Below, piece after piece: positions 8,397 through 16,097 of a stretch of 64,000 nt of DNA (positions are counted from its first letter, which is position 1; each line of letters opens with the position of its first letter). The position numbers were made by a program, and so were the translations under genes. The notes under the pieces were generated by a model. It worked only from the letters and a program-made list of their open reading frames with translations, ran no database searches and was not told where the DNA came from. Source of the stretch: Streptomyces antarcticus (GTDB taxonomy: Bacteria > Actinomycetota > Actinomycetes > Streptomycetales > Streptomycetaceae); contig NZ_JAPNLM010000019.1 of NCBI RefSeq assembly GCF_026627255.1, positions 95,722-159,721 of the forward strand. Direction: 5' to 3'.

Positions 8397-8693
8397 ATGA
8401 CCGTTTTACCTGGCTCCGGTGCTCTCCACCAAGACGATCAACCGGGACCTGAGCGCCCAGCAGTCGGCGATCCAGCCGATCGTTTAGGCGTCGAACTCGC
8501 CCCCCAGTCCCACTCGGAACGGTCCGAGGCCGAGGCCGACTTCCGCGAGGACTACGTGATGTCCCGCGAGGCCGTCACCGGCGCCCAGCACCTGTCCGAC
8601 GGAACAGGCGTGTGGCGTCTGTGGGAACTCGACCGGCTCCAGGCCGGGCCGGGGCCGGCGGCGGCGGGCCGGCGGCGGGGCGGGCTCCGGTGA
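8397..8693 (+). other. Gap 8334-8720: possible gene remnant, not recognised
   Basis: The 387 bases between the phosphoesterase and the TetR gene hold one short open frame (98 codons) with non-random patches, EADFREDYVMSREAV and GVWRLWELDRL. A second frame in the same place reads STKTINRDLSAQQSAIQPIV and then stops. Two adjoining plausible peptides in different frames suggest a frameshifted remnant of a lost gene. I do not recognise the family and see no ribosome site. It could equally be chance coding in GC-rich DNA. Confidence 0.25.
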
Positions 8694-8720
8694 GCCGGGG
8701 GCCGGCCGGTCGGGCTCCGG

Positions 8721-9443
8721 TCAGTCGGGGTCCGGGTCCGACGCCCGCTTCTTCGACACCACCGTCTGCGCCATGCCCGGCAGGAAGTCCGCGAACAGCT
8801 CGTGCACTTCCCGCACCAACGGCCGCAGCACCCGGAACCGGGCCAGGACGATGCCCCGCGTCGTCAGCTGCGCGCCGCGCTCGGCGAGCCCCCGCGTCTT
8901 CTGGCTGTCCGGCGAGCGGTCGAAGACCCAGTACAGGACCAGGCCCATCTGCGAGAGCCACATCAGCTCCGGCAGCACGTCGGCCAGTTCGGCCGGCACC
9001 TTGGTCTTCGCGCCCGCCAGCACCTCGCGGTGGATGCCGATCGCCGCCTTGCGGGCGGGCTCCGACTCCGGAGAGAAGGGGCTGAGCGGACTCTCCGGAT
9101 CCGCCGCGTTCTTGAAGAACTGGGAAGCGAACTCGTGGTACGGGGCCGCGATGTCCATCCAGCTGGTCAGCACGCCCGCGAGCCGCTTCTGCAGATCGGT
9201 CTCGTTGTCCAGGATGGGCCGGACCGCCGCCTGGTGGGCGGCGCCGATCCGGTCGTAGAAGCCCTGGACCAGGTGTTCCTTCGACTCGAAGTAGTAGTAG
9301 GCATTGCCGACCGAGACACCGGCCTCCTTGGCGATGCCCCGCATGGTCGTCTTGTCGAAGCCGCGCTCCTGGAAGAGCCGGAGCGCGGTTTCAAGGATGA
9401 GCGTGCGGGTCTGTTCGCTCTTGGGAGCCTTCTGATCAGTCAC
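8721..9443 (-). CDS. TetR family transcriptional regulator
   Basis: 240-residue regulator. The N-terminal helix-turn-helix is typical: ILETALRLFQERGFDKTTMRGIAKEAGVSVGNAYYYFESKE in outline, residues about 15-55. The ligand-binding domain that follows is of unknown specificity. The GTG at 9443 gives a normal TetR N-terminus; the longer frame adds an unlikely MLRPPIGSC extension. It is the last gene of a three-gene minus-strand operon. Two 14-bp palindromes in that operon's promoter are its likely operators, so it probably represses its own operon. Confidence 0.9.
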   Translation of the reverse strand: MTDQKAPKSEQTRTLILETALRLFQERGFDKTTMRGIAKEAGVSVGNAYYYFESKEHLVQGFYDRIGAAHQAAVRPILDNETDLQKRLAGVLTSWMDIAAPYHEFASQFFKNAADPESPLSPFSPESEPARKAAIGIHREVLAGAKTKVPAELADVLPELMWLSQMGLVLYWVFDRSPDSQKTRGLAERGAQLTTRGIVLARFRVLRPLVREVHELFADFLPGMAQTVVSKKRASDPDPD

Positions 9444-9454
9444 GGTGCACGAGC

Positions 9455-9898
9455 CTATCGGGGGACGGAGCACTGGTCGTCACAGACCGGTTCCTCCGCC
9501 CGCGCGGGGCCGTTCTCCGCCGCCGGGCCGCCTTCCGTCCGTACCGCCTGCCGCCAGGCGGAGGCGGTGTACATGGCCGCCCGGGCGAAGGGGCGGCCCG
9601 CCGGGGTGGCGAGCCAGTTGGCCTTCGGCCGGTGCTCGGCCAGCGCCCACAGGCACACGATGAAGGCATCGGTCCCCTTCCAGACCTGGCCCGAGTCCCC
9701 GATGACGGTGATCTCCTTGAGCGTCGACGCGTGGTCGAGCCGCGGGAACCGCCGCTGTGCCTCGTAGGACGCCGCGGGCACCAGGTCCATGCGGACCAGC
9801 CGGCGCTGCCCGATCAGCCAGTGCCTGATGTGTACGCAGACCGGGCAGCCGGCGTCGTACAGGACGGTCAGTCCGCGCACCGCTCCCTGAGCCGGCAC
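9455..9898 (-). CDS. DCC family thiol-disulfide oxidoreductase (DUF393)
   Basis: 147-residue protein with the hallmark YDAGCPVCVHIRHW near the N-terminus, a thioredoxin-like CxxC after an Asp. The fold's substrate is unknown in most bacteria. The GTG at 9898 lies four bases past the stop of the membrane-protein gene and 11 bases separate its own stop from the TetR start, so all three are probably one transcript. An internal GTG at about 9880 starting VRGLTVLYDAG is also possible and would remove six residues without touching the active site. Confidence 0.82.
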   Translation of the reverse strand: MPAQGAVRGLTVLYDAGCPVCVHIRHWLIGQRRLVRMDLVPAASYEAQRRFPRLDHASTLKEITVIGDSGQVWKGTDAFIVCLWALAEHRPKANWLATPAGRPFARAAMYTASAWRQAVRTEGGPAAENGPARAEEPVCDDQCSVPR

Positions 9899-9902
9899 CG
9901 GC

Positions 9903-10307
9903 TCAGGCCCCGGCCGGCGCGGTCCACCCCTGGGGGGCGACCGGCGGGATCTGCTGCCGCTCCATGATTCCCCGGCGGCGCATCTTGTTCAGCACCCACA
10001 CGTTCCCGAGGTGCATGACGCCGAGGACGAGCAGGACGACGCCGAGCTTGAGCGACAGCGCCTCGAAGAGGCCGCGGGCGTTGAGGATCGTCTCGCCCGA
10101 GCGCAGGTAGAGGGTCACGAAGCCGATGTTCACGAGGTAGAAGCCGACCACCAGGAGGTGGTTGACGGCGTCGGCGAGCTTCTCGTTCCCCTGGAGGACG
10201 TCGCCGATGAAGACGCGGCCGTTGCGGCTGAGCGTGCGGGCCACCCAGACGGTGAGGCCGATGCTGGTGAGCAGGTAGATGACGTACGCGACCACGGTGA
10301 GGTCCAT
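9903..10307 (-). CDS. Three-span membrane protein of unknown function
   Basis: 134-residue protein with hydrophobic spans LTVVAYVIYLLTSIGLTVWVA, HLLVVGFYLVNIGFVTLYL and LSLKLGVVLLVLGVMHLGNVWVL, and a short cytosolic tail. I do not recognise a functional family. It is the first gene of the operon, directly behind a promoter with two TetR-type operators, so it is likely the main target of that control. Its link to a DCC oxidoreductase hints at redox or lipid work at the membrane, which is inference only. Confidence 0.75.
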   Translation of the reverse strand: MDLTVVAYVIYLLTSIGLTVWVARTLSRNGRVFIGDVLQGNEKLADAVNHLLVVGFYLVNIGFVTLYLRSGETILNARGLFEALSLKLGVVLLVLGVMHLGNVWVLNKMRRRGIMERQQIPPVAPQGWTAPAGA

Positions 10308-10321
10308 TGCCCTCAGCCCCC

Positions 10322-10380
10322 TTGAACGTGTTCAAATGCTTGGCAGGACTGACTCTAGGGCGTTTTTTGAACAAGTTCAA
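10322..10380 (-). promoter_or_regulatory. Operon promoter with two TTGAACnnGTTCAA operators
   Basis: Two perfect 14-bp palindromes, TTGAACGTGTTCAA at 10322-10335 and TTGAACAAGTTCAA at 10367-10380, lie 45 bp apart centre to centre. Read on the minus strand, the upstream palindrome supplies a -35 TTGAAC (10375-10380), and 17 bases later there is a -10 TAGAGT (10352-10357). A bound repressor would therefore cover the -35 and the initial transcribed region. The sites fit TnnAACnnGTTnnA, the pattern known for KstR-like TetR proteins. The TetR encoded in the same operon is the obvious binder. Confidence 0.75.
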
Positions 10381-10408
10381 GCGAACGTCCGCCCGGTTTC
10401 GAACGGGG

Positions 10409-10514
10409 GAGAACGGCACGGGGCGAGAGGTGCCGCCTGGGTCCAGCCAGAGAGGGGCGGGCCCGTCCTTCTCTGGCTGCTGATGGGTGGGATCTCTCGC
10501 CCCGTGCCGTTCTT
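10409..10514. repeat. Large imperfect palindrome, first of a pair
   Basis: A 19-bp perfect outer stem (10411-10429 with 10494-10512, arm starting GAACGGCACG) encloses a 14-base internal loop on each side. A 10-bp perfect inner stem follows (10444-10453 with 10470-10479, arm CAGCCAGAGA), and its G-rich/C-rich centre also pairs through. As RNA it would form one long hairpin of about 105 bases. Right-arm Ts follow at 10513-10516. There is no open frame with coding character. It could be a palindromic mobile repeat, a structured RNA or a strong terminator region. Confidence 0.75.
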
Positions 10515-10516
10515 TT

Positions 10517-10660
10517 GGGGGGTTCCCGACAGTCTCGTATTTCCGGTTCGGGACGGTCGGCCAAGGGTGGCCGCAGGCCATCGCGTAGCGACGCGACCGC
10601 AGGGAGCGCCCGAGGGGCCGGCCCGAACCGGAGAGACGATGAGACTGACGGGAAACCCCC
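10517..10660. repeat. Large imperfect palindrome, second of a pair
   Basis: It starts three bases after the first element. Nested paired segments run from outside in: GGGGG with CCCCC (10517-10522 / 10656-10660), TTCCCG with CGGGAA (10523-10528 / 10649-10654), CAGTCTC with GAGACTG (10530-10536 / 10641-10647) and CCGGTTCGGG with CCCGAACCGG (10543-10552 / 10622-10631). The 70-base centre holds further small hairpins. This regular nesting is not expected by chance. The 120 bases that follow, to the next stop codon, are extremely C-rich on this strand and hold no gene. Confidence 0.75.
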
Positions 10661-10781
10661 AACACCTCGCGCCCCGGGCCCGCACGAGTACCGCCCCCAC
10701 ACCCCCGCCCGGCCTCAGCGCCCCCGCCCCGGCGCCGCTACCCCGCCCGGCGCCGCCCAGCCCCCCGCCCCCGAAGCCCCC

Positions 10782-11333
10782 TCAGAAGCTAAGCGAGCGG
10801 GCGTAGTTGACCTGGTGCATGACCCACGCGTACGCGTGCGCGTTCGACGCCGGGATCATCGTGGAGTGGTGGCGGCCGCCGCTGGTGACCGTGACCTGGA
10901 TGTAGCCCGTCGTGACCTTCTCCTTCATCAGGAGGAACAGCAGGCCCAGCAGGCAGAACACCGCGAAGACGACCGCCAGCACGATGGCGTGGGTCGGGAT
11001 CTTCTCCTCGGTGCGCGAGAAGTCCGCCGCGTTCCACATCGAGCCCTGAAGCGGCATCGAACCAGACGGGGTGATGATCTGGTCGCCGACGACGCTGATG
11101 TCGCCGAGGGCCAGCATCGCGCCCCCGCCGCCACCCGTACCCGGACCGTACGCCGGCACGGGGAAGCCCGCGCCACCGATGGTCGGCTGGTAGGCGGCGG
11201 CTGCGGGATAGGGCTGCGGGTAGCCGTAACTGGCCTCGCCCGGACCCCATCTGTAGTCGCCCTGGCCGGAGGGGCCGGGCTGGCCGCCCTGACTCGGGTC
11301 GCTCGCGTAGGGGTTCGGCTGCTGCTCGCTCAT
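10782..11333 (-). CDS. Single-span membrane protein, Gly/Pro/Tyr-rich N-terminus
   Basis: 183-residue protein. The first 75 residues are a QQPNPYASDPSQGGQPGP-type low-complexity tail rich in Pro, Tyr and Gly. A conserved segment with ALGDISVVGDQIITPSG follows, then a hydrophobic span AIVLAVVFAVFCLLGLLFLL and a C-terminal domain ending ...AYAWVMHQVNYARSLSF. This architecture is common in Streptomyces membrane proteins of unknown role. The ATG at 11333 is chosen over the upstream frame because AAGGA precedes it and the MSEQQPNPY start is typical. Confidence 0.78.
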   Translation of the reverse strand: MSEQQPNPYASDPSQGGQPGPSGQGDYRWGPGEASYGYPQPYPAAAAYQPTIGGAGFPVPAYGPGTGGGGGAMLALGDISVVGDQIITPSGSMPLQGSMWNAADFSRTEEKIPTHAIVLAVVFAVFCLLGLLFLLMKEKVTTGYIQVTVTSGGRHHSTMIPASNAHAYAWVMHQVNYARSLSF

Positions 11334-11406
11334 ACAGCCGATCCTTCCACAGGCCCGCTCGCCCCCGTACCCCACGTGCTCGGACCGGGACCAATCCCGT
11401 ACACGA

Positions 11407-11446
11407 AAGCCCCGCGCCCCGGACGGCGGTCCGGGGCGCGGGGCTT
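11407..11446. terminator. Strong hairpin between sdhB and the membrane-protein gene
   Basis: A 17-bp GC-rich inverted repeat with AAGCCCCGCGCCCC on the left arm and a six-base loop, followed on the minus strand by TTTCGT. It lies about 60 bases past the sdhB stop and probably ends the sdh transcript before it reaches the promoter of the membrane-protein gene. Confidence 0.8.
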
Positions 11447-11502
11447 CGTACGACTACTACTACGGACTACGACTACTACTACGACTACTACGGCTACGGA
11501 CT
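11447..11502. repeat. CTA-rich microsatellite
   Basis: About 55 bases consist of CGACTACTACTA, CGGACTA and CGACTACTA units, all built from CTA/CGA triplets. This is unusual in a genome this GC-rich. It lies between the terminator and the end of sdhB, so it is transcribed in the sdh 3' region at most. Confidence 0.7.
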
Positions 11503-11506
11503 CAGG

Positions 11507-12274
11507 TCAGAAGCGGCGCGTGATCAGGGCGCGCTTGACTTCCTGGATCGCCTTCGTGACCTCGATGCCGCGGGGGCACGCGTCGGTGCAGTTGAAGGTC
11601 GTGCGGCAGCGCCACACGCCGTCCTTGTCGTTCAGGATCTCCAGCCGCTGCTCGCCGGCCTCGTCGCGCGAGTCGAAGATGAAGCGGTGCGCGTTGACGA
11701 TCGCCGCCGGGCCGAAGTACTGGCCGTCGTTCCAGAACACCGGGCACGAGGACGTGCACGCGGCGCACAGGATGCACTTGGTGGTGTCGTCGAAGCGCTC
11801 GCGGTCCTCGGCGGACTGCAGGCGCTCGCGCGTCGGCTCGTTGCCCTTGGTGACGAGGAAGGGCATCACGTCGCGGTAGGCCTGGAAGAACGGCTCCATG
11901 TCGACGATGAGGTCCTTCATCACCGTGAGGCCCTTGATGGCCTCGACGGTGATGGGCTTCTCCGGGTTGATGTCCTTGATCAGCGTCTTGCAGGCGAGCC
12001 TGTTCTTGCCGTTGATCCGCATCGCGTCGGAGCCGCAGATGCCGTGCGCGCACGAGCGGCGGAAGGTCAGCGTGCCGTCGAGGTCCCACTTGATCTTGTG
12101 GAGACCGTCGAGCACGCGCTCCTTCGGGTCGATCTCGACCTGGAAGTCCTGCCAGGTCGACTCTTCCGAGATCTCCGGGTTGAAGCGGCGGATCCGGAAG
12201 GTGACCGTGATGAAGGGCGAGGCGGCCGCCGCGGCTTCCATCTGGTCCGTCTTGGACAGGGTCGGGGTGGCCAT
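11507..12274 (-). CDS. sdhB: Succinate dehydrogenase iron-sulfur subunit
   Basis: 255-residue SdhB carrying electrons from FAD to quinone. Cysteine motifs are all present: the [2Fe-2S] set including SCAHGICGSDAM, then CILCAACTSSCPVFW and CTDACPRGIEVT for the [4Fe-4S] and [3Fe-4S] clusters. It is membrane-associated through SdhC and SdhD. Its start overlaps the sdhA stop by one base (TGATG), so the two subunits are coupled. It is the last gene of sdhCDAB. Confidence 0.97.
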   Translation of the reverse strand: MATPTLSKTDQMEAAAAASPFITVTFRIRRFNPEISEESTWQDFQVEIDPKERVLDGLHKIKWDLDGTLTFRRSCAHGICGSDAMRINGKNRLACKTLIKDINPEKPITVEAIKGLTVMKDLIVDMEPFFQAYRDVMPFLVTKGNEPTRERLQSAEDRERFDDTTKCILCAACTSSCPVFWNDGQYFGPAAIVNAHRFIFDSRDEAGEQRLEILNDKDGVWRCRTTFNCTDACPRGIEVTKAIQEVKRALITRRF

Positions 12275-14028
12275 CAGTACTTACGCTCCATCGGCTGGTA
12301 GCGGGTGACGACGACGGGCTTGTAGTCCAGCCGGACGGAGTCCCTGCCGTCGGCGTCCACCTCGCGGTACGCCATGGTGTGGCGCATGAAGTTGACGTCG
12401 TCGCGGTTCGGGTAGTCCTCGCGGTAGTGACCGCCGCGGGACTCCTTGCGCGCCAGCGCGGACACGGCCATGACCTCGGCCAGGTCGAGCAGGTTGCCCA
12501 GCTCGATGGCCTCCAGCAGGTCCGTGTTGAAGCGCTTGCCCTTGTCCTGGACGGACACGTTGCGGTAGCGCTCGCGCAGCTCCGCGATCTTGTCGACCGC
12601 GGTCTTGATGGTCTGCTCCGTACGGAACACCATCACGCACGCGTCCATCGTCTCCTGGAGCTCCAGACGCAGGTCGGCGACCCGCTCGCGGCCCGTGGAG
12701 TTGCGCAGCTGCTCGACGAGGTCGATGACCTGCTGCGCCGGGTTCTCCGGCAGCTCGACGAAGTCGTGCGCGTGGGCGTAGGCCGCGGCTGCGATGCCCG
12801 AGCGCTTGCCGAAGACGTTGATGTCCAGCAGCGAGTTGGTGCCCAGGCGGTTCGCGCCGTGCACCGACACGCACGCGACCTCGCCGGCCGCGTACAGGCC
12901 CGGGACGACGGTGGTGTTGTCGCGCAGGACCTCACCCTCGACGTTGGTCGGGATGCCGCCCATGGCGTAGTGCGCGGTGGGCTGGATCGGGATCGGGTCC
13001 GTGTACGGCTCGATGCCGAGGTACGTACGGGCGAACTCGGTGATGTCCGGGAGCTTGGCGTCGAGCTGCTCCGGCGGCAGGTGCGTCAGGTCCAGGTACA
13101 CGTGGTCCCCGGCCGGACCGCAGCCGCGGCCCTCGCGGATCTCGGTGTAGATGGAGCGCGAGACGACGTCACGGGACGCGAGGTCCTTCATGACCGGCGC
13201 GTACTTCTCCATGAAGCGCTCGCCGTCCTTGTTGCGGAGGATGCCGCCCTCTCCGCGGGCACCCTCCGTCAGCAGGATGCCCATGCGCCAGATGCCCGTC
13301 GGGTGGAACTGGAAGAACTCCATGTCCTCCAGCGGCAGGCCGCGCCGGTAGCAGGCCGCCTGGCCGTCGCCGGTGAGGGTGTGCGCGTTGGAGGTCACCT
13401 TGAAGAACTTGCCGGTGCCGCCGGAGGCGTAGATGACGGACTTCGCCTGGAACACGTGGATCTCGCCGGTGGCGAGCTCGTACGCGACCACGCCGGCCGA
13501 CTTCGTGACGCCGTCCTCCTCGACCAGGAGCTGGTCCAGGACGTAGAACTCGTTGAAGAACTCCACGCCCTCCTTGACGCAGTTCTGGTACAGCGTCTGG
13601 AGGATCATGTGGCCGGTGCGGTCCGCGGCGTAGCAGGACCGGCGGACCGGGGCCTCGCCGTGGTTGCGCGAGTGGCCGCCGAAGCGGCGCTGGTCGATGG
13701 TGCCGTCCGGGGTGCGGTTGAACGGCAGGCCCATCTTCTCCAGGTCGAGGACGGCGTCGATGGCCTCCTTCGCCAGGATCTCGGCGGCGTCCTGGTCGAC
13801 CAGGTAGTCACCGCCCTTGACCGTGTCGAAGGTGTGCCACTCCCAGTTGTCCTCTTCCACGTTGGCCAGCGCGGCGGCCATGCCGCCCTGCGCGGCGCCC
13901 GTGTGGGAGCGGGTGGGATAGAGCTTCGTCAGCACGGCGGTGCGGCTGCGCTTCGTCGACTCGATGGCGGCGCGCATGCCCGCGCCGCCAGCTCCGACGA
14001 TGACGGTGTCGTACTTGTGGATCTTCAT
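12274..14028 (-). CDS. sdhA: Succinate dehydrogenase flavoprotein subunit
   Basis: 584-residue catalytic subunit that oxidises succinate to fumarate. Features seen are the N-terminal dinucleotide fold VIVGAGGAGMRAAIES, the covalent-FAD His segment SHTGAAQGG, the GGHSRNHGEAPVRR active-site block, and NRLGTNSLLDINVFGKRSG near the C-terminal FAD contacts. Length and order are standard. It is the third gene of the sdhCDAB operon; 23 bases separate it from sdhD. Confidence 0.97.
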   Translation of the reverse strand: MKIHKYDTVIVGAGGAGMRAAIESTKRSRTAVLTKLYPTRSHTGAAQGGMAAALANVEEDNWEWHTFDTVKGGDYLVDQDAAEILAKEAIDAVLDLEKMGLPFNRTPDGTIDQRRFGGHSRNHGEAPVRRSCYAADRTGHMILQTLYQNCVKEGVEFFNEFYVLDQLLVEEDGVTKSAGVVAYELATGEIHVFQAKSVIYASGGTGKFFKVTSNAHTLTGDGQAACYRRGLPLEDMEFFQFHPTGIWRMGILLTEGARGEGGILRNKDGERFMEKYAPVMKDLASRDVVSRSIYTEIREGRGCGPAGDHVYLDLTHLPPEQLDAKLPDITEFARTYLGIEPYTDPIPIQPTAHYAMGGIPTNVEGEVLRDNTTVVPGLYAAGEVACVSVHGANRLGTNSLLDINVFGKRSGIAAAAYAHAHDFVELPENPAQQVIDLVEQLRNSTGRERVADLRLELQETMDACVMVFRTEQTIKTAVDKIAELRERYRNVSVQDKGKRFNTDLLEAIELGNLLDLAEVMAVSALARKESRGGHYREDYPNRDDVNFMRHTMAYREVDADGRDSVRLDYKPVVVTRYQPMERKY

Positions 14029-14051
14029 TGGTTACGCCTCAGCCCCGTTGC

Positions 14052-14534
14052 CTAGCGGATGTTCGGGTCGAAGGTGAAGATCACCAGCGTGCCCAGAAGG
14101 ATGGTGAACACCGTGGCGGTGTAGAGCAGGCCCTTCAGCCACAGCCGCGTGTTGGCGCGCTCCGCGTAGTCGTTGATGACCGTACGCAGACCGTTGCCGC
14201 CGTGCAGCATGGCCAGCCACAGCATCAGCAGGTCCCAGACCTGCCAGAACGGGGACGCCCAGCGGCCGGCCACGAAGGCGAAGCCGATCTTGGAGACGCC
14301 GCCGTCCAGCACCAGCTGGATCAGGAGGTGGCCGATCACGAGCACGACCAGGACGATGCCCGAGAGGCGCATGAAGAGCCATGCCACCATCTCGAAGTTG
14401 CCGCGGGTCGAGCGCGGGGTCTTGCCGGTCCGCTTGCGCGGGGCCTCGATGTACGGGGCCGGGTTGTCGACGTCGTAGAGGGACACGCCCTCGACGTCGC
14501 CGACGACCTTGGGGGAAGAAGTGTCAGAAGACAT
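14052..14534 (-). CDS. sdhD: Succinate dehydrogenase hydrophobic membrane anchor subunit
   Basis: 160-residue anchor with three hydrophobic spans (FMRLSGIVLVVLVIGHLLIQLVL, WDLLMLWLAMLHGGNGLRTVI, LLYTATVFTILLGTLVIF) and the quinone/haem-region HGGNGLR. The N-terminal 45 residues are polar. ATG at 14534 is favoured over the overlapping GTG at 14543 because GGGAAG lies nine bases before it. The upstream sdhC stop lies in the same stretch. Confidence 0.92.
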   Translation of the reverse strand: MSSDTSSPKVVGDVEGVSLYDVDNPAPYIEAPRKRTGKTPRSTRGNFEMVAWLFMRLSGIVLVVLVIGHLLIQLVLDGGVSKIGFAFVAGRWASPFWQVWDLLMLWLAMLHGGNGLRTVINDYAERANTRLWLKGLLYTATVFTILLGTLVIFTFDPNIR

Positions 14535-14539
14535 GCGTG

Positions 14540-14920
14540 TCACTTCCCGAACAGTTCAAGGTAGGCGTGGCCGAGTACGGGGTAGAGAGCCCCGACCATC
14601 AGCACGATCCAGATGCCCACGACGGTCCAGAGCATCTGCTTCTGGTAGCGCGGGCCCTTGGACCAGAAGTCCACGGCGATGACACGGAGACCGTTGAGCG
14701 CGTGGAACAGGATTGCGGCGACGAGGCCGTACTCCAGCAGCGCGACGATCGGCGTCTTGTAGGTAGCCACCACGTCGTCGTACGCCTCAGGGGAGACGCG
14801 GACGAGAGCGGTGTCGAGGACGTGTACGAACAGGAAGAAGAAGATGAGGACGCCGGTGACTCGATGAGCCACCCAGGACCACATTCCTTCCCGGCCGCGG
14901 TACAACGTTCCAGCCGGCAC
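14540..14920 (-). CDS. sdhC: Succinate dehydrogenase cytochrome b556 subunit
   Basis: 126-residue membrane subunit. It shows GMWSWVAHRVTGVLIFFFLFVHVLDTALV with the family S-x-x-H-R-x-T-G motif, and HALNGLRVIAVDF with the HxxxGxR haem/quinone motif. Three spans are visible. The GTG at 14920 follows GGAGGG by six bases and starts the operon's first gene. The 152 bases upstream to 15072 should hold the sdh promoter; I see no other feature there. Confidence 0.93.
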   Translation of the reverse strand: MPAGTLYRGREGMWSWVAHRVTGVLIFFFLFVHVLDTALVRVSPEAYDDVVATYKTPIVALLEYGLVAAILFHALNGLRVIAVDFWSKGPRYQKQMLWTVVGIWIVLMVGALYPVLGHAYLELFGK

Positions 14921-15072
14921 GGAAAACCCTCCGGAAGCGGGGCGGGGGCCAGCCGGCTTCTTTGTCGGTCGGGCCCGGCCGGGTACGGTCCTCCGGCCCT
15001 GGACATCGTAGCGACGCTTTGTCGGTTCCCTTGCGCGGGGGTCATCGGTGTGATCAAACAGGCACGGACGGA

Positions 15073-15663
15073 CTATCCCACAGGGGCAAATGGCCCGAAT
15101 TCCTCCGCAGTCAGCCCATCGGCCGACGTGAGCCAGCGTGTCAGGTCCAGTAGCCGGGCCTGAGCGACCCTGCGCAGCTCGTCTGCGGAGATCGAGCGCT
15201 CCTCGTCCACCTCGTGCCCCGTCCGCCGTCGGATCGCCGCCAGCAGCTGGTCCGCCTGCTCCTCCGGGGGGTGCCCGTCGAGGCAGATCACGAAGGCGTG
15301 GCCGAACTTGCGTTCGTACTCGGCGTGGGCCGCGTCGAGGGCCAGCAGGGCGGCGTACGAGGCCCCGTGCTCCAGTTCCACGGAGCTCTCGGCGGCCAGC
15401 GCCTCGGTCAGGTCCGCCTGGGAGAGGTCGTACGAGGCCTCGTCGGCGGCGGCGAGCAGCACGCCCGGGTCCGGGTAGGGGCGGTGCACGGCCAGCCGGT
15501 GGGCCCAGCGCCGGCTTCCGCAGCAGTGCAGCAGGGCGGCGTGGGCCGCCTCGGGGGAGAGGGCGTTGAACCGCGTCAGTCCGCGGCCGCGAGAGGGTTC
15601 GGAGCGTGCCCCGGACCTCTCGCCCGGACTTCGTCCGGAAGATGCCCCCTGGAAGGTGCCCAC
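15073..15663 (-). CDS. OHCU decarboxylase-like protein
   Basis: The core, LTRFNALSPEAAHAALLHCCGSRRWA... to YERKFGHAFVICLDGH and ELRRVAQARLLDL, matches 2-oxo-4-hydroxy-4-carboxy-5-ureidoimidazoline decarboxylase, the last step from urate to (S)-allantoin. The usual HPxIG loop is here HRPYPDP, so the substrate may differ. There is no uricase or HIU hydrolase gene nearby, so a urate role is uncertain. The frame opens at GTG 15663, giving 196 residues, but the first 28 are low-complexity; the true start may lie nearer 15580. Confidence 0.65.
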   Translation of the reverse strand: MGTFQGASSGRSPGERSGARSEPSRGRGLTRFNALSPEAAHAALLHCCGSRRWAHRLAVHRPYPDPGVLLAAADEASYDLSQADLTEALAAESSVELEHGASYAALLALDAAHAEYERKFGHAFVICLDGHPPEEQADQLLAAIRRRTGHEVDEERSISADELRRVAQARLLDLTRWLTSADGLTAEEFGPFAPVG

Positions 15664-16097
15664 GGCGGCCTGTGCCGGAAGATGGCTGGACAGCGGGGGC
15701 TCCTCGGGGCGTGGCGCGGGTGTACCGCCACGCTAGCGACGTGGGGTCGGGTGTGTCGTACTCCCACGGGGAAATCACCCGGAAGAGAGCCGAAAGGATG
15801 ACGTGGACGCCTGGTGCGGAGCGTGGGGCAGCCGTTCGAAGGACGCGCGGCCCGGCCGCGTGGAGCCGCGCGGGCGGGACGGGAAGGGGAAGACGACCGA
15901 GGCCGCCACCCCCCACAGGAGAGGCCCCGGTCGCCGTCCGTCACGGACTCGTGCGACAAGCCCGTACCCCTGTCAGCGCCCCGAGTGCGTTTTGTGTCAC
16001 ACCTCGCTCCGCGCAGGGTTGGTTGCTGGTTGTACAACTCGTGGACGAAGGTGCGTGAAAGCCGTAACGTGCTGATTTGCGCCAGACGTACAGGACA
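15664..16097. other. 434-base intergenic region, no gene seen
   Basis: Divergent spacer between the OHCU-like gene and the sigma-factor gene. Several open frames cross it but none has a family resemblance or ribosome site. CCGGAAGATG occurs twice, at 15635-15644 and 15675-15684. The last 100 bases are less GC-rich and probably hold the sigma-factor promoter, with GTAAC at about 16066 as a possible ECF-type -35. Confidence 0.5.
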
